64,000 bases of DNA, taken from Pseudomonas coleopterorum (GTDB taxonomy: Bacteria > Pseudomonadota > Gammaproteobacteria > Pseudomonadales > Pseudomonadaceae). This document shows positions 46,726 to 58,364 of this stretch, piece by piece (the stretch's first letter is position 1; every line of letters starts with the position of its first letter). The notes below the pieces were generated by a model. It was not told where the DNA came from. It did no database searches and was given only the letters and a program-made list of their open reading frames with translations. The translations under genes and the position numbers were made by a program. The stretch covers positions 1,550,001-1,614,000 of the forward strand of contig NZ_FNTZ01000001.1 in the NCBI RefSeq assembly GCF_900105555.1, given 5' to 3'.

Positions 46726-47544
46726 TCAGCCGGTGTGTAGCCGGGGATAGCTGAACAGCAGGAAGTGCAAAAGGTTGACCGAGAAATGGGCCAGCACTGC
46801 CGCCAGCAGGCCTCCGGCCCGATAGCACAGCCCGTAGCCAAGTCCGGCAATCGATGCCAGCAATGCCCACTGCCACCCGGCGCCGACGTGGGACAGACCG
46901 AACAGCGCGGTAGGCACGAGCAGCGAGACCGTTGCAGCGGCATCGCGGTGCGCCAGCAAGTGGCTCAAACCCTGCTGCAGATAGCCGCGAAAGAAAAGCT
47001 CTTCGACGATGCACACCAGGAGCAGATTATTGGCAGCCCACACCCAAAAAACGGCTGGCCATTTGGGCACCCACGCAACGGCATCGAGTGCCCAACCACT
47101 GCCCAAAACGATCACAGGCGTTATCAGCACCAAGGCCGCGACTTTAGGCAATGATCCGCAGCCACTCTTTAGCGTCCACGGGCACGCGAGCAGCAGCCAG
47201 AAGCCGATCAGCGGCTTGTCCATGTTCAAGTGCATGGTGAAAGCCGATGCTTCAGGGTCAAGAAAGACGGCATCGAGCACTCTGGCGTTGTCGAACCCGG
47301 GCAGCCAGTGCGCGCCCAGAGCCAGTGCCAGCGCCATGAACAGGGCATGTGCGGCAATGCGCAACCGTGGAAGACGTGTGGCCAAGCCTGCAAGTAATAA
47401 CAGGGAGATAGCTGCGACGGCTGGCAGGTGCAAACTGCCATGCCACGACGCCAGGCCATACCCCAAGGCCAGCAGGCTCAACCAGACCAGGCGTTCGCTC
47501 ATTCCGTGCGCGCTATGGGTGTTGCGCGAAAAAAACGGGCTCAC
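46726..47544 (-). CDS. CPBP family intramembrane metalloprotease-like protein
   Basis: An inner-membrane protein of 272 residues (or 258 from ATG 47502) with about eight membrane helices. The CPBP/Abi motifs are present: [11 protein letters not shown] (EExxxR), FGLSHVG and [10 protein letters not shown] with the metal-binding histidines. Members cut membrane proteins or process peptides; this target is unknown. A GTG at 47544 overlaps the fpvF stop (GTGA), which suggests it is read with the fpv operon. Neither start has a clear Shine-Dalgarno, so the start is uncertain. Confidence 0.82.
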   Translation of the reverse strand: MSPFFSRNTHSAHGMSERLVWLSLLALGYGLASWHGSLHLPAVAAISLLLLAGLATRLPRLRIAAHALFMALALALGAHWLPGFDNARVLDAVFLDPEASAFTMHLNMDKPLIGFWLLLACPWTLKSGCGSLPKVAALVLITPVIVLGSGWALDAVAWVPKWPAVFWVWAANNLLLVCIVEELFFRGYLQQGLSHLLAHRDAAATVSLLVPTALFGLSHVGAGWQWALLASIAGLGYGLCYRAGGLLAAVLAHFSVNLLHFLLFSYPRLHTG

Positions 47545-48419
47545 AATGCTTGGATGACGGCGTTCATGTGCGCCTGCAGGTCGGCGATCGGGTCACCGCT
47601 TTCCTCGGCCAGTACCAGCAGTTTGCCGCCTGCGGCGGTGATGGCCGCCTTGACCGCTTCGGGGGGTTGCCGATGGTCGATGACCAGGGCGACGTCGTTG
47701 TCCTTGAGCGTCGTGCTCAGGTTCTCCAGTTGCGCGGCATCCCATTGCTCGTCGGTGAGCGCCTGGGTGGCGACCGTGTCCAGGTTGAGGCCAGCGGTCA
47801 GGTAGGCGAAGCGGTCGCTGAGGCTGATCACGCTGACATTGTCGACCTTGGCCAGGCGGGCTTCGCTGTCGGCGCTGAGCTTGAGCAGTTGCTGCTTGAG
47901 CGCGGCCAGATTGGCATCGATCCGCGGCTTGGCGGCAGGTGCCAGACGCACCAGGTCGGCAGCCATGACATCGGCCATGCGCCCCATGTTGTTGCTCGAC
48001 AGCCAGGGCTGGCTGTTCAGGCCACTGACGCCGGGCTGGACGGCGATACCGGGCAGTACCCCGTCCACCGGGCGCGCCGCGTCGATCTCGACGATGCGAA
48101 TGTTACTGCGGCGTGCCAGCGGGTACAGCGAATCGTCGGGCCACAGCGAGCGCAGTCCGATCACCGCATCGGCGGAGCTGGCCAGGCCGGCCAGGGCTTC
48201 TGCACCGCGGCCGGTGAAATAGGCATTCTGCCGGGAGCCGGGCAGGTTGGCCGCGGCTGCACGCTGCAGCTGCACACCGCTGTCCTTGAGCAGCAACTGG
48301 CCCAGGCCGTAGGTGATCGGCAGGCTGGCGAGGACTTTCACGGGCTCGGCGGCGAAGGCGGCGGGGGCGAGCACCACACACAGGGTCAGGGCCGCTGTCA
48401 ATTTGCGCAGAATAGACAT
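47541..48419 (-). CDS. fpvF: Periplasmic binding protein FpvF (ferripyoverdine iron release)
   Basis: ZnuA/cluster A-I-type binding protein, 292 residues, with signal peptide MSILRKLTAALTLCVVLAPAAFA (about 23). In P. aeruginosa FpvF binds pyoverdine/ferripyoverdine together with FpvC in the periplasm. It is the last of eight co-directional genes whose families and order equal fpvGHJKCDEF. By sequence alone one would call it a zinc/manganese binding protein. The start directly abuts the fpvE stop. Name assigned mainly by context. Confidence 0.82.
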   Translation of the reverse strand: MSILRKLTAALTLCVVLAPAAFAAEPVKVLASLPITYGLGQLLLKDSGVQLQRAAAANLPGSRQNAYFTGRGAEALAGLASSADAVIGLRSLWPDDSLYPLARRSNIRIVEIDAARPVDGVLPGIAVQPGVSGLNSQPWLSSNNMGRMADVMAADLVRLAPAAKPRIDANLAALKQQLLKLSADSEARLAKVDNVSVISLSDRFAYLTAGLNLDTVATQALTDEQWDAAQLENLSTTLKDNDVALVIDHRQPPEAVKAAITAAGGKLLVLAEESGDPIADLQAHMNAVIQAL

Positions 48420-49319
48420 TTATCCGATGTTCCCTCTGAGGCTGGGCAAGGTGCCGCGGGCGATGGCGGCGAGGGCGAAGGCCACACCTGCGACCAGAAT
48501 GATGGCGGCGCCGGAGGGTACCGGCAGATCGAAGAGGATCGGCAGCAGGATCCCGCACAGCGTGCTGAGCGTGGCGATGAGCACCGAGATCCAGAAGAAC
48601 CCCTTCAGCGATTGGCTCAAGAGCCGTGCCGCCGCTGCCGGTATCACCAGCAGCGCACCGACCAGGATCGCGCCGATGACCTTGACCGCCGCCACGGTGA
48701 TCAGGGTCACCAGAATCACGAACAGGTAATCCAGCGCTTTCACTGCCACGCCGCGTACGGCGGCCAGTTGCGGGTTGAAGCTGGCCAGCATGATGCGGTT
48801 GTACAGCGGCAGGCTCAGGCTCAGCACCAGCGCGCCGACCACGGCGAGTACCAGCAGGTCGTTGCCGTTCACCGTCAGCACCGAACCGAACAGCACGTTC
48901 TCGAGAATGTGCACGTTGATCTTGCCGGCCAGGGTCAGCAGCAGGCTGGCGCCCAGGGCCAGGGATACCGAGAGGAATACACCGATCAGGGTATCCGGCG
49001 CCAGGCCGGTGCGGTTGCGCAGGTAGTTGAGCACGATGCCGAACAACAGGCAGTAGCCGAACAGGCTGCCGTAAGGGCCGGTGTAGGGTTCGCCGAGCAG
49101 GATGCCGATGGCCACGCCCGTCAGTGCGGCATGGCCCACCGCTTCGGAGAAGAACGCGAAGCGCTTGACCACCACCAGGGTGCCCAGGCCGCCCAGGACC
49201 GGACCGATCAGCAGGCCGGCGATCAAGGCGTTGACCACGAACCCGTAGGCCAGCGCAGCGGGCAGGTAACCGTCCGAGGCCAGGCCCTGGATGGCCAGAC
49301 GAAACTGTTCGTAGTCCAT
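48420..49319 (-). CDS. fpvE: ABC transporter permease FpvE
   Basis: Inner-membrane permease of the ABC-3 (ZnuB/MntB) family, 299 residues, about eight or nine helices. Family segments are AEAVGHAALTGVAIG (the EAA-like loop, in the form FFSEAVGHAALTG), PYTGPYGSLFGY and VKVIGAILVGALLVIPAAAARLL. It moves iron released from pyoverdine into the cytoplasm if the fpv assignment holds. The ATG overlaps the fpvD stop by one base (TGATG). Confidence 0.85.
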   Translation of the reverse strand: MDYEQFRLAIQGLASDGYLPAALAYGFVVNALIAGLLIGPVLGGLGTLVVVKRFAFFSEAVGHAALTGVAIGILLGEPYTGPYGSLFGYCLLFGIVLNYLRNRTGLAPDTLIGVFLSVSLALGASLLLTLAGKINVHILENVLFGSVLTVNGNDLLVLAVVGALVLSLSLPLYNRIMLASFNPQLAAVRGVAVKALDYLFVILVTLITVAAVKVIGAILVGALLVIPAAAARLLSQSLKGFFWISVLIATLSTLCGILLPILFDLPVPSGAAIILVAGVAFALAAIARGTLPSLRGNIG

Positions 49320-50068
49320 CAGGCGAGGCCTCCGGCGCGGGGATGGGTGGAGAACAGCGTCAGCAGTCGGTCCGGCGTGAGTGCCTCGGCCGGTGTGGCG
49401 TCGAACAGCACGCGGCGGTTGAGTCCGGTGACCCGGTCGGCCAGACGCTTGACGGCTTCCAGGTCATGCTCGATCCACATCACAGTAATCCCAGCCTGCT
49501 GCCAGTCCAGCAGCAGACGCTCGAACACCTGGATACCCGCCTCGTCGAGGGCAGACATGGGCTCGTCGAGAATCAGCAACTGCGGCGCCGGGATCAGGCC
49601 CTGCGCCAGCAGCACGCGCTGGCGTTCACCGCCGGACAGCGCGCCCATGCGCCGTTTGCGCTTGTCCTGCATGCCCACGCGTTCAAGCGCTTCGCCAATG
49701 GCGCCGGCATAGTGCCGGGAGAGGCCGAGAAACGCCGGGCGACGCTGGCACATGGCGGCCATGAAGTCGTCGACCGTCATCGGCAGGCCGCGGTCGAATT
49801 CCAGCGCCTGCGGCACGTAGCCGATCACGCCGGCACTGCCAGGCCATTGCAGGCTGAGTTGCCCGCGGTGGGGCATCTGCCCCAGTAGGGTCTTGATCAA
49901 CGAGCTCTTGCCACCGCCGTTGGGCCCGACCAGCGCATGCACGCTGCCGCTGGCCACGCGGAAGCTGACATCGTCGAGAATCTGCGTACGGCCCAGCACC
50001 AGGCCGACCTGATCGAAATCGATGGCAGGCCCGCAGCGAGCCAGAGCGAAGGGTTCGGCTGCGGTCAT
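49319..50068 (-). CDS. fpvD: ABC transporter ATP-binding protein FpvD
   Basis: ATPase of the metal ABC transporter, 249 residues. Walker A is GPNGGGKSSL, signature LSGGERQRVLLAQ, Walker B LLILDEPMSALD and the H-loop histidine is in VMWIEHDLEAVK. It drives the FpvE permease. ATGA overlap with fpvC upstream and one-base overlap with fpvE downstream. Confidence 0.87.
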   Translation of the reverse strand: MTAAEPFALARCGPAIDFDQVGLVLGRTQILDDVSFRVASGSVHALVGPNGGGKSSLIKTLLGQMPHRGQLSLQWPGSAGVIGYVPQALEFDRGLPMTVDDFMAAMCQRRPAFLGLSRHYAGAIGEALERVGMQDKRKRRMGALSGGERQRVLLAQGLIPAPQLLILDEPMSALDEAGIQVFERLLLDWQQAGITVMWIEHDLEAVKRLADRVTGLNRRVLFDATPAEALTPDRLLTLFSTHPRAGGLA

Positions 50069-50994
50069 GCGCCGGCCTCCTGAATCGCCCGTACCACGGT
50101 GTCGAGGTTGCCGCCCATTTCCTTCTCGTACTTGTCGGCGCTGTATTGGCCATAGGAAATGTGCGAGAGCGGGTACATCTTGACGCCCGATTCGCGCTGG
50201 ATGGTTTCGACGTAGGTCGAGGGGAAATCCATCTCCGAGAAGATCACCTTGACGTCCAGTGCCCGCAACTGGTCGATGGTCTTCTTCAACTGGCTGGGGC
50301 TGGGTTCGATGCCATGGGCCGGCTCGACCACGGCAGTGACTTCCAGACCGAACTCGCGCAACAGGTAGTCATAGGCCGCGTGCACCGTGGCGACCCGCAG
50401 CTCGGCGTTGGGTGCCTGGGTCAGCTTGGCCAGGGCATCGGCACGCAGCGTGCGCAGGCGCTTGCCGTAGGCACGTGCATTGGCGGTATAGAACCTGGCG
50501 TTGTCCGGATCGAGCTTGCCCAGTTCGCGGGCAATGTTGTTGACCTGAGCAATGGACGCGCTGATGGACAGAAAGGTGTGCGGGTTGACCACCTTGCCGG
50601 CGCCGCGGGCCATGGTCCCGGTGGCGGCCAGCAGTGGCACGTCGGCATTGGCCTCGATCACGGCGATGTCAGGCTTTTCGCTGGCTTCGATCATGCGGTC
50701 GGCGAAGTCGTCATGGCCGACGCCATTGAGCACCACCACGTCCAGGCTGCCGATGCGCTTGATGTCCTCGGCCCGTGGCTCGTACGCATGGGGGTTGAAC
50801 CCGGCCGGGATCAACGGCACCACCTCGGCCTTGTCGCCGACGATGTTCGCCACATAACTGTAGTAGGGGTGCAGGGTGATGCCGATGCGCAGCGGTTTGC
50901 CGTCGGCGGCCCAGGCGGTGCTGTTGAGCAGGGTACCCAGGACTGCGACGGACAGGAGTCGCAGCAACGGACGGCGGGCGATAGATCGGGGCAT
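50065..50994 (-). CDS. fpvC: Periplasmic metal-binding protein FpvC
   Basis: Cluster A-I (ZnuA-like) binding protein, 309 residues. Signal peptide to about residue 29 (LLNSTAWA-ADG). Likely metal ligands: H42 (TLHPYYSY), the histidine in GFNPHAYEPRAED, that in NPHTFLS and the acidic EMDFPSTYVE. In P. aeruginosa FpvC acts as ferrous-iron acceptor of the pyoverdine release system. I chose the ATG at 50994, which has AGGA six bases upstream, over a TTG at 51024. 26 bp after fpvK. Confidence 0.84.
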   Translation of the reverse strand: MPRSIARRPLLRLLSVAVLGTLLNSTAWAADGKPLRIGITLHPYYSYVANIVGDKAEVVPLIPAGFNPHAYEPRAEDIKRIGSLDVVVLNGVGHDDFADRMIEASEKPDIAVIEANADVPLLAATGTMARGAGKVVNPHTFLSISASIAQVNNIARELGKLDPDNARFYTANARAYGKRLRTLRADALAKLTQAPNAELRVATVHAAYDYLLREFGLEVTAVVEPAHGIEPSPSQLKKTIDQLRALDVKVIFSEMDFPSTYVETIQRESGVKMYPLSHISYGQYSADKYEKEMGGNLDTVVRAIQEAGA

Positions 50995-51020
50995 GGAGAA
51001 TCCTGGGGAAGAGGGCGTAT

Positions 51021-51584
51021 TCAATGGCGGTGCTGGCGGGTGACACCGGTGTCGAACTGGGCGATCACCTGTTGCCAGCCGGCGGCGGCGAGCGTCTTGT
51101 CATCCATCTGCGAAGGTGTGCTGGCTGAAGAAGCGCGATTGATCCAGACATCCGCGTCGGGCCCGTTCACCCGCAGCAGGAACGAACCGGCCACCGCGGG
51201 CGCCTGGCTCAGGCCCACATAGGAGCTCTGAACCATTTCCCACGCATGACTACCCCGGCTGACCGAGCTGGCGTCCTGGGCGAAGGGTGCGAAGCCTTCG
51301 CTGGCCAACTGCGCAGGCGTCACCGGTTCGGGCTGTTCCTCGGCGAGCAGGCGCACCTCGTCCAAGGTCACCCGCAAGTCGGCGTAGATGCCCTGTTCGG
51401 CAGGCGTCAGGTCGCGCCGTGCGTCGAGCTGATGGGCCGGCACCGCCATGGGCTCGTGGCTGACACCGTGCCAGGCCACTACGCCGGCTGCGGCCAGCAG
51501 GATGAACAGGCAGAGCAGGCCGACGTAAAGGGTTTCATGACCCGCCCCGGCAGGGCGGACGATCTGGGTGACCGGCGTACTCAT
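51021..51584 (-). CDS. fpvK: DUF6162 inner-membrane protein FpvK
   Basis: A 187-residue protein with one N-terminal membrane helix (LYVGLLCLFILLAAAGVVAW, about 19-38) and a periplasmic C-terminal domain (ADVWINRASSAS, AAAGWQQVIAQFDTG). This is the DUF6162 family, found next to fpvC-type genes. In P. aeruginosa FpvK forms part of the FpvGHJK inner-membrane complex. The ATG overlaps the fpvJ stop (ATGA). The His-Arg-His C-terminus (RQHRH) is notable but unexplained. Confidence 0.82.
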   Translation of the reverse strand: MSTPVTQIVRPAGAGHETLYVGLLCLFILLAAAGVVAWHGVSHEPMAVPAHQLDARRDLTPAEQGIYADLRVTLDEVRLLAEEQPEPVTPAQLASEGFAPFAQDASSVSRGSHAWEMVQSSYVGLSQAPAVAGSFLLRVNGPDADVWINRASSASTPSQMDDKTLAAAGWQQVIAQFDTGVTRQHRH

Positions 51585-51916
51585 GGTGCTTGGATGTCGG
51601 CTTGGTCGATTTCCACGACATGGCCGGGACCGGCATCGAACAGCACATAGAATTCGGCATCAGGACGCTTGAAGGTCACCGTCGAATCGCTGCCCAGCTT
51701 GCCGGGCACCAGAATGCTTTCGTCATAGCCGACCACGTCCAGGGTCACCCCCGGCGCGCCGCTGCCATCGGAGAACCCCCCTGTGCAGCGAATCTGCTGG
51801 TCGTCGATCTGCTTGCATTCGCACATGGGGTTGTGGGCCAGGGCAACACCGCTGCAGGCGGCGGCGAGCAGCCCGAGTATGAGGGCGGGCCAGCGGGTGA
51901 ATGAAACGCGGATCAT
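51581..51916 (-). CDS. fpvJ: Small exported protein FpvJ
   Basis: A 111-residue protein with an N-terminal hydrophobic signal (WPALILGLLAAACSGVALA, about 9-27), then HNPMCECKQ with C32 and C34 and a third cysteine C44, and a beta-rich domain VTLDVVGYDESILVPG. The cysteine pair may bind metal or be redox active (inference). Position and size fit FpvJ. ATGA overlaps on both sides (fpvH stop, fpvK start). Confidence 0.78.
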   Translation of the reverse strand: MIRVSFTRWPALILGLLAAACSGVALAHNPMCECKQIDDQQIRCTGGFSDGSGAPGVTLDVVGYDESILVPGKLGSDSTVTFKRPDAEFYVLFDAGPGHVVEIDQADIQAP

Positions 51917-52461
51917 GGTTGGATTCCTTGGCGGTTCTTCAGCCAAGCCACCGTTTCGGGCGACGCCTGGCTCAAGGGAATGGAGGTCTGATGCATGGAG
52001 CCGTCCCAGCCTTCCATGGTGATCCACAGCTGCGCATCGGTCTCGGTTTTGCTCGGCACCGGCAGGCCGGCGAACATGCGATAGCCGCTGCCGAAGAAGA
52101 TCACGCCCGCAGCCCTCAGGCTGCGCGGCTTGCCGATGCGCAGGTAGGTGGCCTTGACCTGATCGATGCAGGACTTGCACAGGGCAGCGGTGAAGTACTT
52201 GATGTCCTGACCGCTTTCGGCGGTCGGGCCTTCGATGCGGCGCTCGGCCAGGGTCAGGCTCCAGGGCCCGACGGCGATGTCGCCGACGGTGCGTTCGCCC
52301 AGGCCGCTGTCACCGCGATCCATGGCGTTTTCGGCGAAGTAGTGCGGCATGAACCCGAGTGGAATCAGCACCAGCAACACGTTGATGTGGAAGCGCCACT
52401 TGCGCCAGAAACGCGACAGCGGCGAGGGCGAGGGCGAGGGGGCAGTGACGACTCGGCTCAC
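51913..52461 (-). CDS. fpvH: Membrane-anchored protein FpvH
   Basis: A 182-residue protein with a Pro/Ser-rich N-terminus, one membrane helix (FHINVLLVLIPLGFMPHYF, about 24-42) and a periplasmic domain with the CxxC motif ALCKSC (C95, C98). This suggests a thiol-redox or metal site (inference). In the fpv system it accompanies the FpvG reductase. I chose the GTG at 52461, which overlaps the fpvG stop (GTGA). Confidence 0.78.
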   Translation of the reverse strand: MSRVVTAPSPSPSPLSRFWRKWRFHINVLLVLIPLGFMPHYFAENAMDRGDSGLGERTVGDIAVGPWSLTLAERRIEGPTAESGQDIKYFTAALCKSCIDQVKATYLRIGKPRSLRAAGVIFFGSGYRMFAGLPVPSKTETDAQLWITMEGWDGSMHQTSIPLSQASPETVAWLKNRQGIQP

Positions 52462-53672
52462 AGGCTGCGCTCCGCGGTGGTATGGGCCATCGGACGCAGG
52501 TCGCCGATGGGCATCTGCGCGGCTTCCTGGCGGTTGCTGCGCTTGAACGCCTGAGCGGTCGCCAGGGCCGTGCGCTTGCTCCAGATCATCAGGCCGCTGA
52601 GCACCATCATGCTCAGCAGCAGGCCGAAGAAGGCCCAGATGAGTTTGATCCACAGGCCCCCGAAGTCACCGGTGTGCAGCGGGCGCATGGATTCGGTGAC
52701 GAACTCCAGCGTGTTGCGGTCGCCCAGCAGGTGCGAGCTGATCAGTTGCCCGGTGTAGGGGTTGATGGTGGCGGTCTGGAACATCAGCGGGTACCAGCTA
52801 CGGCCGCCGACTTCCATCGGGCTGTAGGCATTGAGCGGCAGGGACACGTAGCTGGCATCCAGGTCGGGCACCTGCTGCTTGACCACGGCAATCGCCTGTT
52901 CGACCGGAATCATCGGTGCCGGGGTGCCATTGGCCACCAGCGGTACGTCGGCCCGCGCGATCACCGAGGTCACCGGCGAATAACTGGAGATGCTGATCTG
53001 GTTATCGTAGAGGATGGCGCGAATCAGGAACCACACGCCGGTGATCGCGATCACGGCGATGAACCAGATCGACCAGATGCCGCTGAGGCGATGGAAATCG
53101 CCCCAGAACACCCGGGCGCCCTGGTTCAGGCGCAGGGTGGGCTTGAGGAAGCCCTTCCAGAACTTCTTGTAGACCACCAGCCCGGTGATCAGCGACACCA
53201 GCAACGGCAGCCCGAGGAACGACACCAGGTACCAGCCCCAGGAGAAACCGTTGGTGAAGGGCACCAGCCACCAGCCATGCAGGGCGCGGGTGAAGGCCGG
53301 GAAATCGAATGCCGGACTGACGCCTTGCAGCGCGCCGGTGTAGGGGTTCACGTAGACCGTGGGTGAACGGCCGTCCGGGTAGGTCACGCTGGCGTTGACC
53401 GCGAAATAGGCGCCGTCCGGGTGGGTAAGGTTGCTGACGCGCAGTTCGGGATGATCGCGCTGGATGGCGCTCATCAACTGGTCATAGTTCAACGGCTGGG
53501 CGTCATCGGACGGCTTGTTGGCGCGCATTTCCGGATTGATCAGCCACATGATTTCGGTGCTGACCACCGCCAGCGTACCGGTGACGCACACGATCAGCAC
53601 GAAGAACCAGATCGGCAGGGCCAACCAGCTGTGCACCAGAAACCAGATTTTCGAGCGGGATTTCTTGGACAT
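52458..53672 (-). CDS. fpvG: PepSY-TM inner-membrane reductase FpvG
   Basis: A 404-residue membrane protein of the PepSY-associated TM family with four helices (at about 10-35, 150-175, 200-225 and 345-370) and two periplasmic PepSY-like parts. Conserved histidines in VHSWLALP, LHGWW, DFHRLSG and LHTGDFGG could hold haem. FpvG is the reductase that takes Fe(III) in ferripyoverdine to Fe(II). First gene of the operon. I chose the ATG at 53672 (MSKKSRSK). The 170 bp upstream contain only a weak Fur-like match (about 10 of 19) around 53774-53795. Confidence 0.85.
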   Translation of the reverse strand: MSKKSRSKIWFLVHSWLALPIWFFVLIVCVTGTLAVVSTEIMWLINPEMRANKPSDDAQPLNYDQLMSAIQRDHPELRVSNLTHPDGAYFAVNASVTYPDGRSPTVYVNPYTGALQGVSPAFDFPAFTRALHGWWLVPFTNGFSWGWYLVSFLGLPLLVSLITGLVVYKKFWKGFLKPTLRLNQGARVFWGDFHRLSGIWSIWFIAVIAITGVWFLIRAILYDNQISISSYSPVTSVIARADVPLVANGTPAPMIPVEQAIAVVKQQVPDLDASYVSLPLNAYSPMEVGGRSWYPLMFQTATINPYTGQLISSHLLGDRNTLEFVTESMRPLHTGDFGGLWIKLIWAFFGLLLSMMVLSGLMIWSKRTALATAQAFKRSNRQEAAQMPIGDLRPMAHTTAERSL

Positions 53673-53844
53673 GGGAAAACGTTCTCGATTCACGACACCG
53701 ACAGCTGGGCAGGCTGCGGTTCCAGCGAACAGGTGGCCACCGATTTGGAAGGCCGCTATTGCACTGGATAAACAAGAATGAGAACAAGAACCAAATGAAT
53801 ATGAGGCGCGTTTATTTGAAACCGAATGTTTCAATCAAGTAGAA

Positions 53845-53918
53845 GGACCCGGACGCGGCTCGCGCCGCTGCTACAGAAACTTGAGATCCCTGTAGCAGCG
53901 GCGCAAGCCGCGTCGGCG
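53845..53918. repeat. REP pair (inverted) between fpvG and acnA
   Basis: One direct copy (53845-53876, GACGCGGCTCGCGCCGCTGC...CTACAG) and one inverted copy (53890-53918, CTGTAGCAGCGGCGCAAGCC...) separated by 13 bases, forming a long stem-loop. Same family as 39371-39536. It lies between the upstream region of fpvG and the 3' end of acnA. Confidence 0.9.
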
Positions 53919-53967
53919 TTACACACGGTGTCGCAAATTCACCACGTACAAGCCAGGCGTGGCTCAA

Positions 53968-56718
<2,751 letters not shown>

Positions 56719-56856
56719 CTGTCAGCTCCTTTTCGGGCCCGCACGGCACGGGCTGAATCATCAGGTTCTTTCAGTGAGGGACTTCCGGTACATGCCGGGG
56801 GTTCCGATTTCCTTTATCATGCGCCGATTTCGGCCCCAGGCAGTGAAAGTCTCTTT

Positions 56857-57921
56857 ATGAATACGTTGTTTATGCATTGCCGCCCCGGCTTCGAAGGCGA
56901 GGTCTGCTCGGAGATCGCTGAACACGCCGCACGGCTGGGGGTTGCCGGCTATGCCAAGGCCAAGCCGCAGACCGCCTGCGCCGAATTCATCTGCCACGAA
57001 CCGGCCGGTCCGGCACGGCTGATGAGCGAGTTGCGGTTTAGTGACTTGATATTTCCCCGGCAGTGGGCGCGTGGCGACTTCGTGCAGCTGCCCGAGACCG
57101 ATCGCATCAGCGTGCTGCTCGAACAGCTGTCGTCCTATCCAGTCTGCGGCAGCGTGTGGCTGGAAGTGCTCGACACCAACGATGGCAAGGAGCTGTCGAA
57201 CTTCTGCAAGAAGTTCGAGGCCCCGCTGCGCAAGGCCCTGCTCGGTGCTGGCCGTCTGGTGGATGATCCCCACCTGCCGCGCCTGCTGCTCACCTTCAAG
57301 AGTGGCCGTGAAGTCTTTCTCGGGGTGGCCGAGGCGGGCAATTTCGCCATGTGGCCCATGGGCATCCCGCGGCTGAAGTTCCCCCGCGAGGCGCCCAGCC
57401 GCTCGACCCTGAAGCTGGAGGAGGCGTGGCACCACTTCATTCCCCGCGAGCAGTGGGACGAGCGCCTGCACGGCGACATGACCGGCGTGGACCTGGGCGC
57501 CGCGCCGGGTGGCTGGACCTATCAACTGGTCCGCCGCGGCATGCTGGTCACCGCCATCGACAACGGGCCGATGGCACAAAGCCTGATGGACACCGGCCTG
57601 GTCACTCATCTGATGGCCGACGGCTTCACCTACAAGCCCAGGCAGACCGTGGACTGGATGGTCTGCGACATCGTCGAGAAGCCCGCGCGCAACGCTGCCC
57701 TGCTGGAAACCTGGCTGGGCGAGAACCTCTGCCGTGAAGCGGTGGTCAATCTCAAGTTGCCGATGAAGCAGCGCTATGCCGAAGTGCGCCGGTTGCTCGA
57801 CCGTATCGAGGATGGCTTCAAGGCCCGTGGTATCAAGGTCCAGATCGGCTGCAAGCAGCTGTACCATGATCGCGAGGAAGTCACCTGCCACCTGCGCCGA
57901 CTCGACAGCGTCCGACGCTGA
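56857..57921 (+). CDS. rlmM: 23S rRNA (cytidine-2498 2'-O) methyltransferase RlmM
   Basis: Makes Cm2498 in 23S rRNA; 354 residues. An N-terminal THUMP-like/RlmM-specific part ([19 protein letters not shown]) is followed by the Rossmann domain with [15 protein letters not shown] (SAM site) and [11 protein letters not shown]. The K-D-K-E catalytic set fits (K in the [12 protein letters not shown] segment). I chose the ATG at 56857; the same frame is open far upstream, antisense to acnA, but that stretch is not coding. Confidence 0.94.
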   Translation: MNTLFMHCRPGFEGEVCSEIAEHAARLGVAGYAKAKPQTACAEFICHEPAGPARLMSELRFSDLIFPRQWARGDFVQLPETDRISVLLEQLSSYPVCGSVWLEVLDTNDGKELSNFCKKFEAPLRKALLGAGRLVDDPHLPRLLLTFKSGREVFLGVAEAGNFAMWPMGIPRLKFPREAPSRSTLKLEEAWHHFIPREQWDERLHGDMTGVDLGAAPGGWTYQLVRRGMLVTAIDNGPMAQSLMDTGLVTHLMADGFTYKPRQTVDWMVCDIVEKPARNAALLETWLGENLCREAVVNLKLPMKQRYAEVRRLLDRIEDGFKARGIKVQIGCKQLYHDREEVTCHLRRLDSVRR

Positions 57922-58031
57922 CCCCCGATGTGCCGCGGCCTGGGGTCGCACTGTGCGTCGGGCCTGTGCTGCGCCGCTACACTGTCCGTCTCGACCGTCT
58001 GCCTGAATGCCCGCTTGATCTGGAGTTTTTC

Positions 58032-58277
58032 ATGACCCAAACCCTGTCTGCCGACCACACCCTGGATGCGACTGGCCTGAGCTGTCCGGAGCCGGTGATG
58101 ATGCTGCACCAGCACGTGCGCGACCTGCCTGCCGGTGGCCTGCTCAAAGTCATCGCCACCGACCCCTCGACCCGCCGCGACATTCCCAAGTTCTGCGTCT
58201 TCCTGGGCCACGAGCTGGTGCAGCAAGAGGAGGAGGGTGGTACCTACCTCTATTGGATCCGCAAGAAAAGCGACTGA
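58032..58277 (+). CDS. tusA: Sulfurtransferase TusA
   Basis: Small sulfur carrier in 2-thiouridine tRNA modification and sulfur relay, 81 residues. The persulfide cysteine is C18 in [13 protein letters not shown], followed by [16 protein letters not shown]. The ATG at 58032 gives the normal length. The order rlmM-tusA-miaE is typical for Pseudomonas. Confidence 0.94.
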   Translation: MTQTLSADHTLDATGLSCPEPVMMLHQHVRDLPAGGLLKVIATDPSTRRDIPKFCVFLGHELVQQEEEGGTYLYWIRKKSD

Positions 58278-58331
58278 TCGTCCCAGCCCGGCCCGTGTGC
58301 GGCGCACATACCCAGTTGCAGGCGAGCTGGG

Positions 58332-58337
58332 TATAAT
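58332..58337 (+). promoter_or_regulatory. -10 box of miaE
   Basis: A perfect TATAAT, 27 bases before the miaE ATG. No good -35 is found 16-18 bases upstream. Confidence 0.5.
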
Positions 58338-58364
58338 CGCCCCCTTTTTTCCAGGTGCCTGGCC

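Noticed and set aside
47541..50994. Plain zinc (ZnuABC) uptake operon
   Set aside because: Two binding proteins plus the PepSY, CxxC, Cys-rich and DUF6162 genes in this order fit the pyoverdine iron-release set better, and no zur gene is adjacent. It is kept as the alternative.
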